NCBI RefSeq assembly: GCF_000022085.1
Contig: NC_011894.1
Location: forward strand, 7,611,001-7,675,000
Source: Methylobacterium nodulans ORS 2060
Lineage (GTDB): Bacteria; Pseudomonadota; Alphaproteobacteria; Rhizobiales; Beijerinckiaceae
DNA: 64,000 nucleotides
Reading direction: 5' to 3'
The translations under genes and the position numbers were made by a program. This document shows, in pieces, positions 11,201 to 21,715 of this stretch. Within the stretch, counting starts at the first letter, position 1. The number at the start of each line of letters is the position of its first letter. A model generated the notes under the pieces. That model had not been told where the DNA came from. It worked only from the letters and a program-made list of their open reading frames with translations, and searched no databases.

Positions 11201-11370
11201 CACCGCTCCTCATGCTGCGGTGCAGCCGTAGGCTGCCTCGAAGCACCCCAGACCGGTGCCCCTATCCACCGGAGACTCGGACCAGCGCTCAGGCGTGCTT
11301 CGAGGCTGCTACGCAGCACCTCAGCATGAGGAGCGGGGCGGCTTCCACGCAGGTCAGGTTCTATTTAGGC
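11201..11370. repeat. Dispersed repeat B, copy 1 (paired REP-like arms)
   Basis: Two arms of about 40-45 bp in inverted orientation: CTCATGCTGCGGTGC...GCCTCGAAGCACCCC and GTGCTTCGAGGC...GCACCTCAGCATGAGG. Each arm contains its own small hairpin (GCAGCCGTAGGCTGC type). The tail reads GGCGGCTTCCACGC and TTCTATTTAGGC. A second copy with the same flanks is at 25171-25355. The tail overlaps the last codons of the degenerate GGDEF gene. Similar REP-like units are, from memory, common in Methylobacterium and other Rhizobiales. Confidence 0.75.
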
Positions 11371-12551
11371 CACCCGCGTGACGGCATCCGCGGGGGCGAG
11401 CCACGCCGCTGCCTGCGCGGCCGGGCGCGGATCCCCGATCAGCGGCCCCTGCCCGGTCGGGCAGCCGAGCGCGCGCACGACCCGGGCCACCATGATGCGC
11501 GCGACGAGATCGGCCTCCCGGCAGACCGTGGTCAGCCGCGCCGCCACCTCGCGCAGGCAGGCATCCCCGGCGGCGTGGCCGAAGGTGTCGTTGACCGGCT
11601 TGAAGCCATCGAGGTCGATGAGGAGCAGCGCGCCGATCCCGGACGGGCCCGCCATCGCCGCGTCGAGGCTCGCGAGCCGGGCCTGGAACAGGCTGCGGTT
11701 CGCGAGCCCGGTGAGCATGTCGGTCTCGGCGAGGAAGCGCGTGCGCTCCCACAGCATCCGCTCCGCGGTGATGTCCTGCTTCAGGCCGAAGATGCGCACC
11801 CGCGTGCCGTTCTCGCATTCGACATTGCCGGTCAGCCGCATCCAGCGCCGGTTGCCGCGGGCGGTGACGATCTCCGCATCGAGCGTGAAGCTGCCGCGCT
11901 CCCGGATAGCCTGCGCGCGCGGCTTCCATCGCGGCGAGCGACGAGGGGGTGTAGTGCCGGACGATCTCCGCCCGGGTGATCGCGCCACCGCGGGGCAGTT
12001 CGAACAGGTCGTAGACCGCGTCGGTCCAGCGCAGCTGTTCGGTGGCGAGGTCGCATTGCCACACGCCGATCTTCGCGGCCTCGAAGGCACGGTCGAAGAT
12101 CCGCTTGCGCTCCGCCAAGCGCTCGGCTTGGTCGCGGGCGAGCGCCGTCTGCGTATCGAGGGTGCGGGCCAGCGCCCAGGTCTCGTCCCGGCAGCGCAGC
12201 AGCGCCCCCGCGAGGCGGGCCATGCGGTCGAGCGTGTCCTCGTCCGCGCGCGACAGCACCCGCGGCCGGCAGCCGATGAGCGACAGCGTCGCGATGCCGC
12301 CCTCGGCCGGGACGGGCCGGCCGGCATAGAAGGCGCAGGTGCGGGCCTCCCGCCACCAGCGGATCCGCCCGGAAGCGGGCATCGCACCGCGCATCCGCGA
12401 TGGTGAGCGGCTCGCCCGAACCGGCCACGGACCGCACGAAGCCGCAGGTCGCCAAGGAAGCGGCATGGATCGGAGCGGCATCGATCCGTCCGGCTGCGAC
12501 CAGCGGTGCCCTGCCGTCCGGCAGGATCAGGAGCGCGACGGGAGCGCGCAA
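11365..12551 (-). pseudogene. Degenerate GAF-PAS-GGDEF diguanylate cyclase-type gene
   Basis: Remains of a signalling protein split over three reading frames. The GAF part is read from about 12551 (APVALLILPDGRAPLVAAG, then CGFVRSVAGSGEPLTIADAR). An extra base near 12331-12334 moves the frame to AFYAGRPVPAEGGIATLSLI and a PAS domain (FEAAKIGVWQCDLATEQLRW). A second extra base in the GC run near 11913-11920 moves it to the PAS end and a GGDEF domain start (ETDMLTGLANRSLFQARL, LLIDLDGFKPVNDTFGHAAG). After EADLVARI the GG(D/E)EF signature itself is absent and the domain stops about 45 residues later inside repeat B. No clear start codon remains upstream. The two single-base shifts alone could be sequencing errors; loss of the catalytic motif and C-terminus argues for true decay. 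Confidence 0.8.
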
Positions 12552-12880
12552 GCTGCTGCGGGCGAGCGCGACGAGGTCGGCCAGGGCCGCATCGGCCGCC
12601 CCCGCCGCGGCAGGACGGGGCCCGTCCTGCGCGGGCCGTCGTCATCGCGCGAGGGACCACCATCCATGGACCGGGAGCCAACCGCAGCAGAAGCCACGGT
12701 CAGGAATTACCGGCTGCGTCGTTAAGGAGCCGTTGCGCTCACGTCTTGATGTGCTCCGTTGCCCCTCTCTCTTCTGAGGCGGCTGCCCTGGTTGCGGGAC
12801 GGCCTTGCGGAAGGAAGGCTGCCGCGCAGTCGATCGGCGATCCCGACGTGAATCGGCCGGTCACGGCGTCGCTCGGGGCC

Positions 12881-13891
12881 TCACAGCCGCCGGAGCGCCA
12901 CGCTCTCGATCCGGTGGCTCGCGCCCTTGGCCAGGATCAGGCTCGCCCGCTGCCGGGTGGGCACGATGTTCTCGCGCAGATTGGGCAGGTTGATGCGCGA
13001 CCACAGGCCGTCCGCGATGGCGATCGCCTCGTCCTCCGTCACCTCGGCATATTTGCGGAAATAGGAGCGCGGGTCGCGGAAGGCGGTGAGACGCAGGCGC
13101 AGGAAGCGGTTGACGTACCAGCGGTGCAGGTCGTCCTCGTGGGCGTCGAGGTAGACCGAGAAGTCGAAATAGTCGGAGACGAACGGGATCGCGGTGCCGT
13201 CGCGGGGAAGCCGCGCGGGCTGGAGGACGTTCAGTCCCTCCACGATGAGGATGTCCGGGCGGTCGACCACGGTGGTCTCGCCCGGGACCACGTCGTAGAC
13301 GAGGTGCGAGTAGAGCGGGGCCGCCACGTGGCGCTTGCCGGCCTTGATGTCGGCGAGGAAGCGCAGCAGCATCGGCGTGTCGTAGCTCTCCGGGAAGCCC
13401 TTGCGCTCCATCAGGCCGAGCCGGCCGAGTTCGGCATTGGGCAGCAGGAAGCCGTCCGTGGTGACGAGATCGACCTTCGGCGTATTGGGCCAGCGGGCGA
13501 GGAGCGCCTGGAGCACGCGGGCCGTGGTCGACTTGCCGACCGCGACCGATCCCGCGACGCCGATGATGTAGGGCACCTTCACCTCGCGCTCGGCGAGGAG
13601 GAAGCGCTGGGTTGCCTTGAACAGCCCCTGGGTGGCCGCGACGTAGAGCGAGAGCAGCCGCGACAGCGGCAGGTAGATGGCGACGACCTCCTCGAGGGAG
13701 ATCGGATCGTTGAGGGATTGCAGCCGCAGCACCTCCTCGGCGGTGAGCGTCAGCGGCGTGTCGGCGCGCAGCTGCGCCCATTCCTCCCGGGAGAAGACGC
13801 GGTAGGGCGACAGGTGGTCGGTCGCCTGGTCGAGGCTGGCGGCGAGCTCCGCCTGCGGCGGCCGGGTCGACAGCGCCAGCCGCTCGTTCAC
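12881..13891 (-). CDS. coaA: Type I pantothenate kinase
   Basis: Phosphorylates pantothenate, the first step of coenzyme A synthesis; cytoplasmic, 336 aa, usual length. The P-loop [12 protein letters not shown] spans residues 111-122, followed by [22 protein letters not shown] and [12 protein letters not shown], all typical of bacterial CoaA. The start is GTG, overlapping the hisE stop codon as GTGA, with GGAGG six bases upstream, so it is translationally coupled to hisE as the last gene of the histidine operon. About 330 bp further on is the decayed GGDEF gene; the gap of about 200 bp next to coaA shows nothing recognisable. Confidence 0.96.
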   Translation of the reverse strand: MNERLALSTRPPQAELAASLDQATDHLSPYRVFSREEWAQLRADTPLTLTAEEVLRLQSLNDPISLEEVVAIYLPLSRLLSLYVAATQGLFKATQRFLLAEREVKVPYIIGVAGSVAVGKSTTARVLQALLARWPNTPKVDLVTTDGFLLPNAELGRLGLMERKGFPESYDTPMLLRFLADIKAGKRHVAAPLYSHLVYDVVPGETTVVDRPDILIVEGLNVLQPARLPRDGTAIPFVSDYFDFSVYLDAHEDDLHRWYVNRFLRLRLTAFRDPRSYFRKYAEVTEDEAIAIADGLWSRINLPNLRENIVPTRQRASLILAKGASHRIESVALRRL

Positions 13892-14211
13892 GGCCGCCTC
13901 CGTGCGGCCTTCTCGGCGAGCCCGCTCTGGGTCGTGCGCCGCTCCAGCTCCGCCATCACCTCCTCCAGCGGGATGCCGCCCCCGGCCAGCACCACCAGCA
14001 GATGATAGAGCACATCGGCGGCCTCGGACACGAGGCTCGTGCGGTCTCCCTGCACGGCCGCGATCGCCGCTTCGACCGCCTCCTCACCGAGCTTCTTCGC
14101 CGGCTTCCCCGGCCCGGCCGCGATGAGCTTCGCCGTGTAGGATTCCTCCGGGGAGGCCGCGGCGCGGCTGCGGACGATCCGGTCTAGGTCGGCAAGGGTG
14201 AAGGTGGTCAT
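13888..14211 (-). CDS. hisE: Phosphoribosyl-ATP pyrophosphatase
   Basis: Hydrolyses phosphoribosyl-ATP to phosphoribosyl-AMP, step 2 of histidine synthesis; 107 aa, a stand-alone HisE as in other alphaproteobacteria. The MazG-like fold signature is clear: [18 protein letters not shown] and [15 protein letters not shown], whose acidic residues bind metal. It follows hisF by 96 bp and overlaps coaA by 4 bp. Confidence 0.96.
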   Translation of the reverse strand: MTTFTLADLDRIVRSRAAASPEESYTAKLIAAGPGKPAKKLGEEAVEAAIAAVQGDRTSLVSEAADVLYHLLVVLAGGGIPLEEVMAELERRTTQSGLAEKAARRRP

Positions 14212-14307
14212 CGGGGCTGTCGCGTCGGATCCCGGCCCGGAAGCGGCCGGAGATCCGACCCTTGTGCCGGGAGCAAGCGGCGGTCAAGCGGCCTCGCGGA
14301 AGCCGGA

Positions 14308-15084
14308 TCAGGGGTCCAGCCGCATGGCGAGGCCCGCCGCCGCCATATGGGCCTTGGCCTGCGCCACCGTCGCCTCGCCGAAATGGAAGATCGAGGCGGC
14401 GAGGACTGCACTGGCATGACCCTCCGCGACGCCCGCCACGAGATCGTCGAGGCCGCCGACGCCCCCTGAGGCGATCACCGGCACGCTCACCGCATCGGCG
14501 ATGGCCCGGGTCAGTCCGAGATCGTAGCCCGAGCGCATCCCGTCCCGGTCCATGGAGGTGACGAGAAGTTCGCCCGCTCCCCGCGCCGTGACGGTCCGGG
14601 CGAAGGCCACCGCGTCGATGCCGGTGGCGCGGCGCCCGCCATGGGTGAAGATCTCCCAGCGCGGCGGCTCGCCGGGACCCGAGACGCGCTTGGCGTCGAT
14701 CGCCACCACGATGCACTGGGCGCCGAATTTTTCCGCGGCCTCGGCCACGAAATCGGGGTTGTTCACCGCCGCCGTGTTGATCGAGACCTTGTCGGCCCCT
14801 GCGAGCAGCAGGGCCCGGATGTCCTCGACGGTGCGCACCCCACCCCCGACGGTGAGCGGCATGAAACAGGCTTCCGCCGTGCGCTGAACCACGTCGAGCA
14901 GAATGCCGCGGGCCTCGTGGCTCGCCGTGATGTCGAGGAAGCAGAGTTCGTCGGCGCCGGCCCGGTCATAGGCCTTGGCGGCCTCCACCGGATCGCCGGC
15001 ATCGCGCAGGTCGAGGAACTGGACGCCCTTGACGACGCGGCCGTCCTTGACATCGAGGCAGGGGATGACGCGGGTCTTGAGCAC
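14308..15084 (-). CDS. hisF: Imidazole glycerol phosphate synthase, cyclase subunit
   Basis: Uses ammonia from HisH and PRFAR to form imidazole glycerol phosphate and AICAR; 258 aa (beta/alpha)8 barrel. The GTG start gives [15 protein letters not shown], the universal HisF beginning. The reading frame is open for 117 more bases upstream, but that stretch is not HisF-like. Catalytic Asp11 (CLDVKDG) and the second acid in [10 protein letters not shown] are present, as are the phosphate-binding [10 protein letters not shown] and [10 protein letters not shown]. It partners with HisH (16182-16844) and lies 113 bp after hisA. Confidence 0.96.
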   Translation of the reverse strand: MLKTRVIPCLDVKDGRVVKGVQFLDLRDAGDPVEAAKAYDRAGADELCFLDITASHEARGILLDVVQRTAEACFMPLTVGGGVRTVEDIRALLLAGADKVSINTAAVNNPDFVAEAAEKFGAQCIVVAIDAKRVSGPGEPPRWEIFTHGGRRATGIDAVAFARTVTARGAGELLVTSMDRDGMRSGYDLGLTRAIADAVSVPVIASGGVGGLDDLVAGVAEGHASAVLAASIFHFGEATVAQAKAHMAAAGLAMRLDP

Positions 15085-15197
15085 GCTCTCGTCACTCGAA
15101 GCGGCAGGGACACGGACTTCGTCGCGTCCCGCGTGAAGGGGGGATTGGGTCGGGCGTGCCGCAACCGTCATCGGAGCGGCTCCCGGCCGGGACTCTA

Positions 15198-15950
15198 TCA
15201 CGACCCTGAGCGGCGCGCCTCCTCGGCCCGCCGGATCGCCGCGAGAGCCTCCCGCGGGTCGATCCGCCCGTCATAGAGCGCCCGGCCCGTGATGGCGCCG
15301 GCGAGGAGCGCGCAGTCGGGCTCGAGGATGCGGTGAACGTCCTCGATCGAGGCGAGGCCGCCGGAGGCGATCACCGGGATGCTCACCGCCTGCGCCAGCG
15401 CCAGGGTCATCGGGATGTTGAGACCCTTGAGCACGCCGTCGCGGGCGATGTCGGTGTAGATCAGCGCGGCGACCCCCGCATCCTCGAAGCGGCGACCGAG
15501 CTCCTCGGCGGTCACGGTCGAGGTCTTGGCCCAGCCCTCGACGGCGACGCGCCCGTCCTTGGCATCGATGCCGACCGCGATCCGGCCGGGGAAGAGCCGC
15601 GCCGCCTCGCGCACGAAGGCCGGGTCGCGCACGGCCGCCGTGCCGATGATGACGCGGCTGACCCCCTTGGCGAGCCAGCCCTCCACGGTACGCATCTCGC
15701 GGATGCCGCCGCCGAGCTGCACCGGGATTGTCACCGCAGCCAGGATGGCGTCGACGGCGGCCGCGTTCATCGGGGCGCCCGCGAAGGCCCCGTCGAGGTC
15801 GACGACGTGGAGCCAGGAGAAGCCCTGCTCGGCGAAGCTGGCGGCCTGCGCGGCCGGATCGTCGCTGAAGACGATGGCCTGCGCCATGTCGCCCTGAACG
15901 AGGCGGACGCAGCGCCCCTCCTTGAGATCGATGGCCGGAAACAGGATCAC
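15198..15950 (-). CDS. hisA: ProFAR isomerase
   Basis: Isomerises ProFAR to PRFAR in histidine synthesis; 250 aa barrel. [20 protein letters not shown] at the N-terminus carries the general base Asp8; YTDIARDG carries the second acid; [13 protein letters not shown] and [11 protein letters not shown] bind phosphate. The GTG at 15950 is chosen because the family starts M-I-L-F-P-A-I-D; another in-frame GTG lies at 15959. Neither has a good ribosome-binding site. A two-hairpin repeat (16078-16186) separates it from hisH. Confidence 0.95.
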   Translation of the reverse strand: MILFPAIDLKEGRCVRLVQGDMAQAIVFSDDPAAQAASFAEQGFSWLHVVDLDGAFAGAPMNAAAVDAILAAVTIPVQLGGGIREMRTVEGWLAKGVSRVIIGTAAVRDPAFVREAARLFPGRIAVGIDAKDGRVAVEGWAKTSTVTAEELGRRFEDAGVAALIYTDIARDGVLKGLNIPMTLALAQAVSIPVIASGGLASIEDVHRILEPDCALLAGAITGRALYDGRIDPREALAAIRRAEEARRSGS

Positions 15951-16077
15951 GCGCGTCACCGCAGGATGGGAGGGAAGCAACGGTCTCGGAGGCCGCTATG
16001 AGCGCCCGACCGCCTCTCAAGCTAGGGACGGGCCGGAGGCCCGGACGACAACCGAACTCCACCTCGCCCCAACATAT

Positions 16078-16186
16078 CCTAGAGTCTGCCAGGCGCTTAT
16101 GGAAGCGCCTGGCAGACTCTAAGCCTTTGATTTTTCGGATGTCCGGACGGAGAAAAGGTGTCCGCTTCTCCTGGACATCCTCTAAG
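16078..16186 (-). repeat. Two-hairpin intergenic element (RIME-like), copy 1
   Basis: 109 bp element between hisH and hisA. Read on the minus strand, hairpin 1 has the outer stem GGATGTCC/GGACATCC, inner stem GGAGAA/TTCTCC and loop containing GCGGACACC. A linker with ATCAAAGGCTT follows, then hairpin 2, a perfect 18 bp stem (AGAGTCTGCCAGGCGCTT, loop at 16099-16102). It begins TTAGAG and ends CTCTAGG; the first TAG is the hisH stop codon. Size and two-palindrome layout match the RIME elements described in rhizobia. The same scaffold with different stem sequences is at 17402-17508. Confidence 0.8.
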
Positions 16187-16844
16187 GCCGCCAGCGCAGG
16201 AAGTTGGCGATCAGCGCGAGGCCGAGCCGCTGGCTCTTCTCGGGGTGGAACTGCGTGCCCGCGACGTTCCCGCGGGAGACGATGGCCGTGACCGGGCCGC
16301 CGTAATCGCTCGTCGCCACTACGTCGCCGCGGTCCGCCGCCGCGAGCGCATAGCTGTGCACGAAATAGGCGTGCAGGCCGCCCTCCCCGGTCGGAATGCC
16401 GTCGAGGAGCGGTGTCGCCCGGAGCGCCTGGAGGGTGTTCCAGCCCATATGCGGCACCTTGAGGCCGGGATCGGCAGGCGTGATCGGGGCGACGTCGCCC
16501 GGGATCCAGCCGAGGCCGGCCGTGGTCTCGTATTCGAGCCCGCGGGAGGCGAGGAGCTGCATGCCGACGCAGATGCCGAGGAACGGCCGGCCCCGCGCCT
16601 GCGCGACTTCCGTCATGGCCGCCACGAGGCCCGGCACGGCATCGAGGCCGCGACGGCAATCCGCGAAGGCGCCGACGCCCGGCAGCACCACGCGGTCGGC
16701 AGCGGCCACGGCCTCCGGATCCGAGGTCACGACGATGCGCGTGCCGTCGAGGCCCGCCTCCCGCGCCGCCCGCTCGAAGGCCTTGGCGGCTGAGTGCAGG
16801 TTGCCCGATCCGTAATCGATGATGGCGACGGTCCCGGCGCTCAC
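16182..16844 (-). CDS. hisH: Imidazole glycerol phosphate synthase, glutamine amidotransferase subunit
   Basis: Releases ammonia from glutamine and channels it to HisF; 220 aa class I glutaminase. Catalytic triad: Cys92 in [11 protein letters not shown], His200 and Glu202 in [10 protein letters not shown]. The GTG start ([15 protein letters not shown]) has a strong AAGGAGGAGA ribosome-binding site; the longer open frame upstream overlaps the DUF2628 gene and is not real. The stop codon TAG is the first trinucleotide of a two-hairpin repeat (16078-16186). It follows the DUF2628 gene by 29 bp. Confidence 0.96.
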   Translation of the reverse strand: MSAGTVAIIDYGSGNLHSAAKAFERAAREAGLDGTRIVVTSDPEAVAAADRVVLPGVGAFADCRRGLDAVPGLVAAMTEVAQARGRPFLGICVGMQLLASRGLEYETTAGLGWIPGDVAPITPADPGLKVPHMGWNTLQALRATPLLDGIPTGEGGLHAYFVHSYALAAADRGDVVATSDYGGPVTAIVSRGNVAGTQFHPEKSQRLGLALIANFLRWRP

Positions 16845-16873
16845 CGGATCTCCTCCTTGAGGCTCTCGGGCCG

Positions 16874-17362
16874 TCACCGGTGCCTGTCCGCCTCGGGGAA
16901 GAGGCCGAGGGCGGGGCTGCCGGTCTTGGCGTAGGGCGGCATGCGCGGCGGGCTCGCCAGGGCAGGCGCGGCGTGACGGTCGAGCCAGCGGCCGACGAGC
17001 TTCACCTCCGCCTCCTTGGCGTCCGAGGCCGTGACCGCGTCGCGCAAGGGCTGCCCGCGGCGCTCGTAGGTCCAGCGGCGCAGGGACGAGGCTTCGAGGC
17101 CGATGAGCAGCGACAGCAGCAGCATGACGACGAAGCCCGCCCACGCCGACAGGTTGAGGGCGAGGCTGCCGAGCCAGGCCGCCACCTCGGCGGCGAGGAC
17201 GATGAGCCCCGCGAGCCAGAGCCGATGCCAGAAGAACCACAGGGCCGTGAACCAGAAGGCCGGCCAGATGAAGCGGTCGGCCACGAGCTTGGCGCGATCG
17301 AGAGCGTCCGGCGCACCGGGATCGACCTCGTCCGGCAGGTGCAGCGTGTAGGTCGGCATCAT
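16874..17362 (-). CDS. DUF2628 membrane protein in the histidine operon
   Basis: Small inner-membrane protein, 162 aa. A short N-terminal segment ([14 protein letters not shown]) is followed by about three hydrophobic stretches between residues 30 and 92 ([56 protein letters not shown]) and a soluble C-terminal tail. It belongs to DUF2628, a family often found between hisB and hisH in alphaproteobacteria; its function is unknown and it has no enzymatic step to fill. ATGATG at the start leaves the first or second Met as initiator. Position between hisB and hisH implies co-transcription. Confidence 0.88.
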   Translation of the reverse strand: MMPTYTLHLPDEVDPGAPDALDRAKLVADRFIWPAFWFTALWFFWHRLWLAGLIVLAAEVAAWLGSLALNLSAWAGFVVMLLLSLLIGLEASSLRRWTYERRGQPLRDAVTASDAKEAEVKLVGRWLDRHAAPALASPPRMPPYAKTGSPALGLFPEADRHR

Positions 17363-17401
17363 GATGTCCCCGGCCCTTCTTACGCCTCGCGGCGCGGATG
17401 C

Positions 17402-17508
17402 CCTAGAGCCGTGGCCGTTTCTGTTGAAACGGGCACGGCTGCAAGCTCTTGATGTGACGCGCTCCCTTACGCCGAACTGGTATCCACTTCGGCGGGGAGC
17501 GCTCTAGA
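17402..17508 (-). repeat. Two-hairpin intergenic element (RIME-like), copy 2
   Basis: 107 bp element between hisB and the DUF2628 gene. On the minus strand: CTCTAGAG, hairpin 1 with stems GCGCTCCC/GGGAGCGC and CGCCGAA/TTCGGCG around a loop GTGGATACCAG, linker with ATCAAGAGCTT, hairpin 2 (GCCGTGCCCGTTTC/GAAACGGCCACGGC, one mismatch), end CTCTAGGG. Stem sequences differ from copy 1 but pairing, loop motif GAAGYGGAYACC and linker are kept. The TAG of the opening CTCTAGAG is the hisB stop codon. Confidence 0.8.
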
Positions 17509-18106
17509 GCGAGCCCTTGGTCGACGGCACCCGGTCGCCCTCGCGCGGGTCGACGGCGACCGCCTGGCGTAGGGCGCGCGCCAGCCCCTTGTAGCAGCTC
17601 TCGGCGATGTGGTGCTGATTCTCGCCGTAGAGCGTCTCGACGTGGAGCGTGATCCCCGCATTCATGGCAAAGGCCTGGAACCACTCGCGCACGAGCTCGG
17701 TGTCGAACTGCCCGATCTTCTCGCGGGCGAAGTCCGTGCGGAAGACCAGGAACGGCCGCCCCGAGATGTCGACCGCGACCCGGGTCAGCGTCTCGTCCAT
17801 CGGCAGGTGCAGGTCGGCGTAGCGGCGGATGCCGCGCTTCGACCCGAGCGCCTGCGCAAAGGCTTGGCCGAGCGCGATGCCCGTATCCTCGGTGGTGTGG
17901 TGCTGGTCGACATGCAGGTCGCCCGTCACCTTGACGTCGAGGTCGAAGAGCGCGTGGCGGGCGAGAAGGTCCAGCATGTGGTCGAGGAACCCGACGCCGG
18001 TGGCGATCGAGGCCCGGCCGCTGCCGTCGAGGTCGATCGCGACGCTGACGTCGGTCTCGGCCGTCCGCCGGCTGACCCGGCCGGTCCGGGAGGAAGTGTC
18101 GGTCAT
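17504..18106 (-). CDS. hisB: Imidazoleglycerol-phosphate dehydratase
   Basis: Dehydrates imidazole glycerol phosphate to imidazole acetol phosphate; 200 aa, monofunctional HisB (no phosphatase domain), as usual in alphaproteobacteria. The duplicated manganese-binding motifs are visible: [28 protein letters not shown], and the second-half [20 protein letters not shown]. It is the first histidine gene here; mtnP ends 131 bp upstream. Its last codons and stop run into a two-hairpin repeat (17402-17508), so the C-terminus KGSL* is set by the repeat edge. Confidence 0.96.
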   Translation of the reverse strand: MTDTSSRTGRVSRRTAETDVSVAIDLDGSGRASIATGVGFLDHMLDLLARHALFDLDVKVTGDLHVDQHHTTEDTGIALGQAFAQALGSKRGIRRYADLHLPMDETLTRVAVDISGRPFLVFRTDFAREKIGQFDTELVREWFQAFAMNAGITLHVETLYGENQHHIAESCYKGLARALRQAVAVDPREGDRVPSTKGSL

Positions 18107-18181
18107 CGCAGGATCGGAATGAGAGCCGGCTGCCTTTTAACCGGGCCGCCGGGGGAAAGGCCAGAGGGGGGATGCTATTGC

Positions 18182-18237
18182 GCTGGAGCGCTCCCCGCCG
18201 AAGTGGACACCGATTCGGTGCAAGGGAGCGCGTCACA

Positions 18238-18250
<13 letters not shown>
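18182..18250 (+). repeat. Two-hairpin element, internally deleted copy 3 (inverted)
   Basis: Opposite in orientation to copy 2 and on the other side of hisB. Hairpin 1 is intact (GAGCGCTCCC, CGCCGAA, loop GTGGACACCGA, TTCGGTG, GGGAGCGC), but after GTCACATCA the sequence jumps directly to the terminal CGGCTCTAGG, so hairpin 2 is missing except for its last bases. On the minus strand CTAGAGCCGTGA provides the last codons and stop of mtnP. Confidence 0.78.
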
Positions 18251-19113
<863 letters not shown>

Positions 19114-19134
19114 CCCGTCCTCCTGCCCATCGCC

Positions 19135-19204
19135 CATACCAACGGCCCAGGCTGCTGACGTAAGCCAAGTGCTGCCGCGCATGCTCACGCATCGGGCCGT
19201 TGAC
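19135..19204. repeat. Dispersed repeat A, copy 2
   Basis: Near-identical to the unit at 11076-11133 (TACCAACGGCCC, GGCTGCTGACGTAAGCCAAG, GGGCCGTTGAC), with 12 extra bases before the closing arm. It sits upstream of mtnP. Confidence 0.75.
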
Positions 19205-19219
19205 CTGTCTCGACTTGTC

Positions 19220-19299
19220 GACGCCAAGCCAAAGGCTTTGTGACGAGGCTTGGCGAAAATTCGAGAGCGGAACCAGCGGTCATGTCCAATGACCGCTGG
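19220..19299. repeat. Pair of hairpins downstream of petC
   Basis: CGCCAAGCC/GGCTTGGCG forms a stem at 19220-19253, and CCAGCGGTCAT/ATGACCGCTGG a perfect 11 bp stem with a 5 base loop at 19273-19299. They lie between repeat A copy 2 and the petC terminator; the region looks like stacked repeat units rather than gene sequence. Confidence 0.55.
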
Positions 19300-19303
19300 T
19301 ACA

Positions 19304-19332
19304 AACGAAAAGAGGCCCCTGGCGGGGCCTCT
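19304..19332 (-). terminator. Rho-independent terminator of the cytochrome bc1 operon
   Basis: On the minus strand, GAGGCCCC-loop-GGGGCCTC followed by TTTTCGTTT, 20 bp after the petC stop codon: a classical GC-rich stem and U tract ending the petABC transcript. Confidence 0.8.
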
Positions 19333-19351
19333 TCAAGGACCATGCCGCCCG

Positions 19352-20248
19352 TCAGCTCGTCTTGTGAAGCTCGGGCTGCAGGCCGTGCGTCTCGCCGCCG
19401 ACATCCGCCCAGATCTTCTTCTTCACGTAGTAGAGCAATCCGGACAGCACGATCAGGAACAGGATCGCGCGCAGGCCCAGTTCCTTGCGGGCGATGAAGT
19501 GCGGCTCCGCCGTCCACATCAGGAAGGCGGTGACGTCGCGCGAGTACTGGTCCACGGTCTCGGGTGCGACCGGCTGGCCGTCGGCGCCCTTCGGATAGCT
19601 CACCTGCCCGTCGCTCAGAGGCTTGGGCATCGCGATGATGTTGCCCGGGAAGTACTTGTTGTAGTGGCCGCCCTCCGGCAGCTGGAACCCCTGGGGCGGG
19701 GTCTCCTCGTAGCCGTTCAGCAGCGCATGGACGTAGTCGGGACCCTGCTCGGTGTAGCCGACGAAGGGCAGCCAATCGATCAGGAACCAGAGGCCGCCAC
19801 GGCCGAAGGTGCGGGCCTTGGCCATCAGCGAGAGGTCCGGCGGGGCCTTGCCGCCATTCGCCACCGCGGCCGCCTGCTCGTTCGGGAAGGGCGCGGGCAG
19901 CTTGTCGGCTGGGCGGCCGGGCCGCTCGAACATCTCGCCCTGGTCGTTGGGGCCGTCCTTGACCTTGTAGGAGGCCGCGAGCGCCTTGACCTGCGACTCC
20001 GAGAAATCCGGCCCGCCCTCTTCCGCCAGGTTGCGGAAGCGGACGTAGTTCATGCTGTGGCAGTTCGAGCAGACCTCGCGGTAGACCTGGAAGCCCCGCT
20101 GCAGCTGCGCCTGGTCGAAGGTGCCGAACACGCCCGAGAAGGTCCACTTCTCGCGCGGGGGAAGGCTGCCGTGCTCTTCCGCGAGGGCGGCGGTGCCCGA
20201 CAGGATCGCGGCGAGTGCGGCCGCCACGAGAGCGCGTGTTCTGATCAT
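19352..20248 (-). CDS. petC: Cytochrome c1, bc1 complex
   Basis: Haem c subunit of ubiquinol-cytochrome c reductase; 298 aa. A signal peptide (about 1-23, ending ALA-EE) directs it to the periplasm; the haem motif is C60-S-N-C63-H64; the axial methionine lies in NIIAMPKPLSDG. One C-terminal membrane anchor (AILFLIVLSGLLYYVKKKIW) is present. It is encoded separately from cytochrome b, unlike the fused fbcH of Bradyrhizobium. Third gene of petA-petB-petC, 82 bp after petB, and followed by a clear terminator. Confidence 0.96.
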   Translation of the reverse strand: MIRTRALVAAALAAILSGTAALAEEHGSLPPREKWTFSGVFGTFDQAQLQRGFQVYREVCSNCHSMNYVRFRNLAEEGGPDFSESQVKALAASYKVKDGPNDQGEMFERPGRPADKLPAPFPNEQAAAVANGGKAPPDLSLMAKARTFGRGGLWFLIDWLPFVGYTEQGPDYVHALLNGYEETPPQGFQLPEGGHYNKYFPGNIIAMPKPLSDGQVSYPKGADGQPVAPETVDQYSRDVTAFLMWTAEPHFIARKELGLRAILFLIVLSGLLYYVKKKIWADVGGETHGLQPELHKTS

Positions 20249-20330
20249 TCCCTCGATGCCCCTTGCGGCGTCGTCAGTGCGTGGAGGTGCTAAGGCCGCG
20301 CCGTCGAGCGCGGCCTGTTGCGTGGTCGGA

Positions 20331-21617
20331 TCAGCCCTTGGTGGGCGGGGCGGCGGCGGCGCCGGCCGGCAGGCCGGAGGCGCCGACCTGCTTGCCCGGG
20401 CCCGTGACGCTCTCCAGGATCGAGCCCGGCAGGGGCTTGGGCGTCTCGAACAGGCCGACGAGCGGCATCACGATCAGGAAGTGGGCGAAGTAGTAGATCG
20501 TGGCGATGCGCGCCGCGATCACGTAGCCCCCCTCCGGCGGCTTGGCGCCGAGCCAGCCCAGCAGGAAGCAGCAGCCGACGAACACCCAGAAGAACTGCCG
20601 GTAGATCGGTCGGTAGTTCGAGGAGCGGACGCGCGAGGTGTCGAGCCAGGGCGCGAAGGCCAGGATGATCACCGCGCCGAACATCAGGATCACGCCGCCG
20701 AGCTTGTCCGGCACCGCACGCAGGATGGCGTAGAACGGCAGGAAGTACCATTCGGGCACGATATGCGCAGGCGTCACGCCGGGATTCGCCGGGATGTAGT
20801 TGTCCGCGTGGCCGAGATAGTTCGGCTGCAGGAAGATCCAGTAGGCGAAGAAGATGAAGAACACGACGACCGCGAACACGTCCTTGACGGTGGCGTAGGG
20901 CGTGAACGGGACGGCGTCCTTGCCGGTCTTGATCGGAATACCGGTCGGGTTGTTCTGGCCGGTGACGTGCAGCGCCCAGACGTGGAGGACCACGACGCCG
21001 GCGATCATGAACGGTAGCAGATAATGCAGTGAGAAGAAGCGGTTGATGGTCGGGTTGCCGACCGAGTAGCCGCCCCAGAGCAGGCTCTGGATGGTGTCGC
21101 CGACGATCGGGATCGCCGCCAGGATGTTGGTGATGACGGTGGCGCCCCAGAACGACATCTGCCCCCAGGGCAGCGTGTAGCCGAGGAAGGCGGTCGCCAT
21201 CATCAGCAGGTAGATGATGACGCCCAGGATGTAGAGCACCTCGCGCGGGGCCTTATACGACCCATAATAGAGGTTGCGGAACATATGCACGTAGACCGCG
21301 ATGAAGAACATCGAGGCCCCGTTGGAATGCATGTAGCGCAGCAGCCAGCCGAAATTCACGTCGCGCATGATGTGCTCGACGGAGTTGAACGCCTCGGTGG
21401 CCGAGGGCTGGTAGTGCATGGCGAGCCAGACGCCGGTGACGATCTGGGAGGCCAGCATCACGATCAGGATCGCGCCGAACGTCCAGAAGTAGTTCAGGTT
21501 GCGCGGGACCGGGAAGGCCACGAAGGAGGAATGGACGAGGCCGACGATCGGCAGCCGGGCCTCGAACCATTTCGCGAATCGGCTCTTCGGTACGTATGTC
21601 GTGGCGTGTGCGCTCAT
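20331..21617 (-). CDS. petB: Cytochrome b, bc1 complex
   Basis: Di-haem membrane subunit holding the Qo and Qi quinone sites; 428 aa. About eight membrane spans are visible. Haem-ligand histidines lie in the helices [20 protein letters not shown] and [20 protein letters not shown]; the Qo-site motif PEWYFLPFY is intact, as is [12 protein letters not shown]. The Gly/Ala/Pro-rich C-terminal tail is typical of alphaproteobacterial members. Between petA (98 bp gap) and petC. Confidence 0.97.
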   Translation of the reverse strand: MSAHATTYVPKSRFAKWFEARLPIVGLVHSSFVAFPVPRNLNYFWTFGAILIVMLASQIVTGVWLAMHYQPSATEAFNSVEHIMRDVNFGWLLRYMHSNGASMFFIAVYVHMFRNLYYGSYKAPREVLYILGVIIYLLMMATAFLGYTLPWGQMSFWGATVITNILAAIPIVGDTIQSLLWGGYSVGNPTINRFFSLHYLLPFMIAGVVVLHVWALHVTGQNNPTGIPIKTGKDAVPFTPYATVKDVFAVVVFFIFFAYWIFLQPNYLGHADNYIPANPGVTPAHIVPEWYFLPFYAILRAVPDKLGGVILMFGAVIILAFAPWLDTSRVRSSNYRPIYRQFFWVFVGCCFLLGWLGAKPPEGGYVIAARIATIYYFAHFLIVMPLVGLFETPKPLPGSILESVTGPGKQVGASGLPAGAAAAPPTKG

Positions 21618-21715
21618 GAGGACAGCCCGCTTGCTGGTTCAGGGCATCGTCCGATGAGCCGAAAGGCCGGCCCGTCGAGGACGATGCGGCAAATTCGTGG
21701 ATCCGGGGGGCCGGA

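Noticed and set aside
11201..11370. Repeat B as a simple Rho-independent terminator of the response-regulator gene
   Set aside because: No U tract follows and the same unit stands directly before the thiL start codon elsewhere, so it is a dispersed repeat first.
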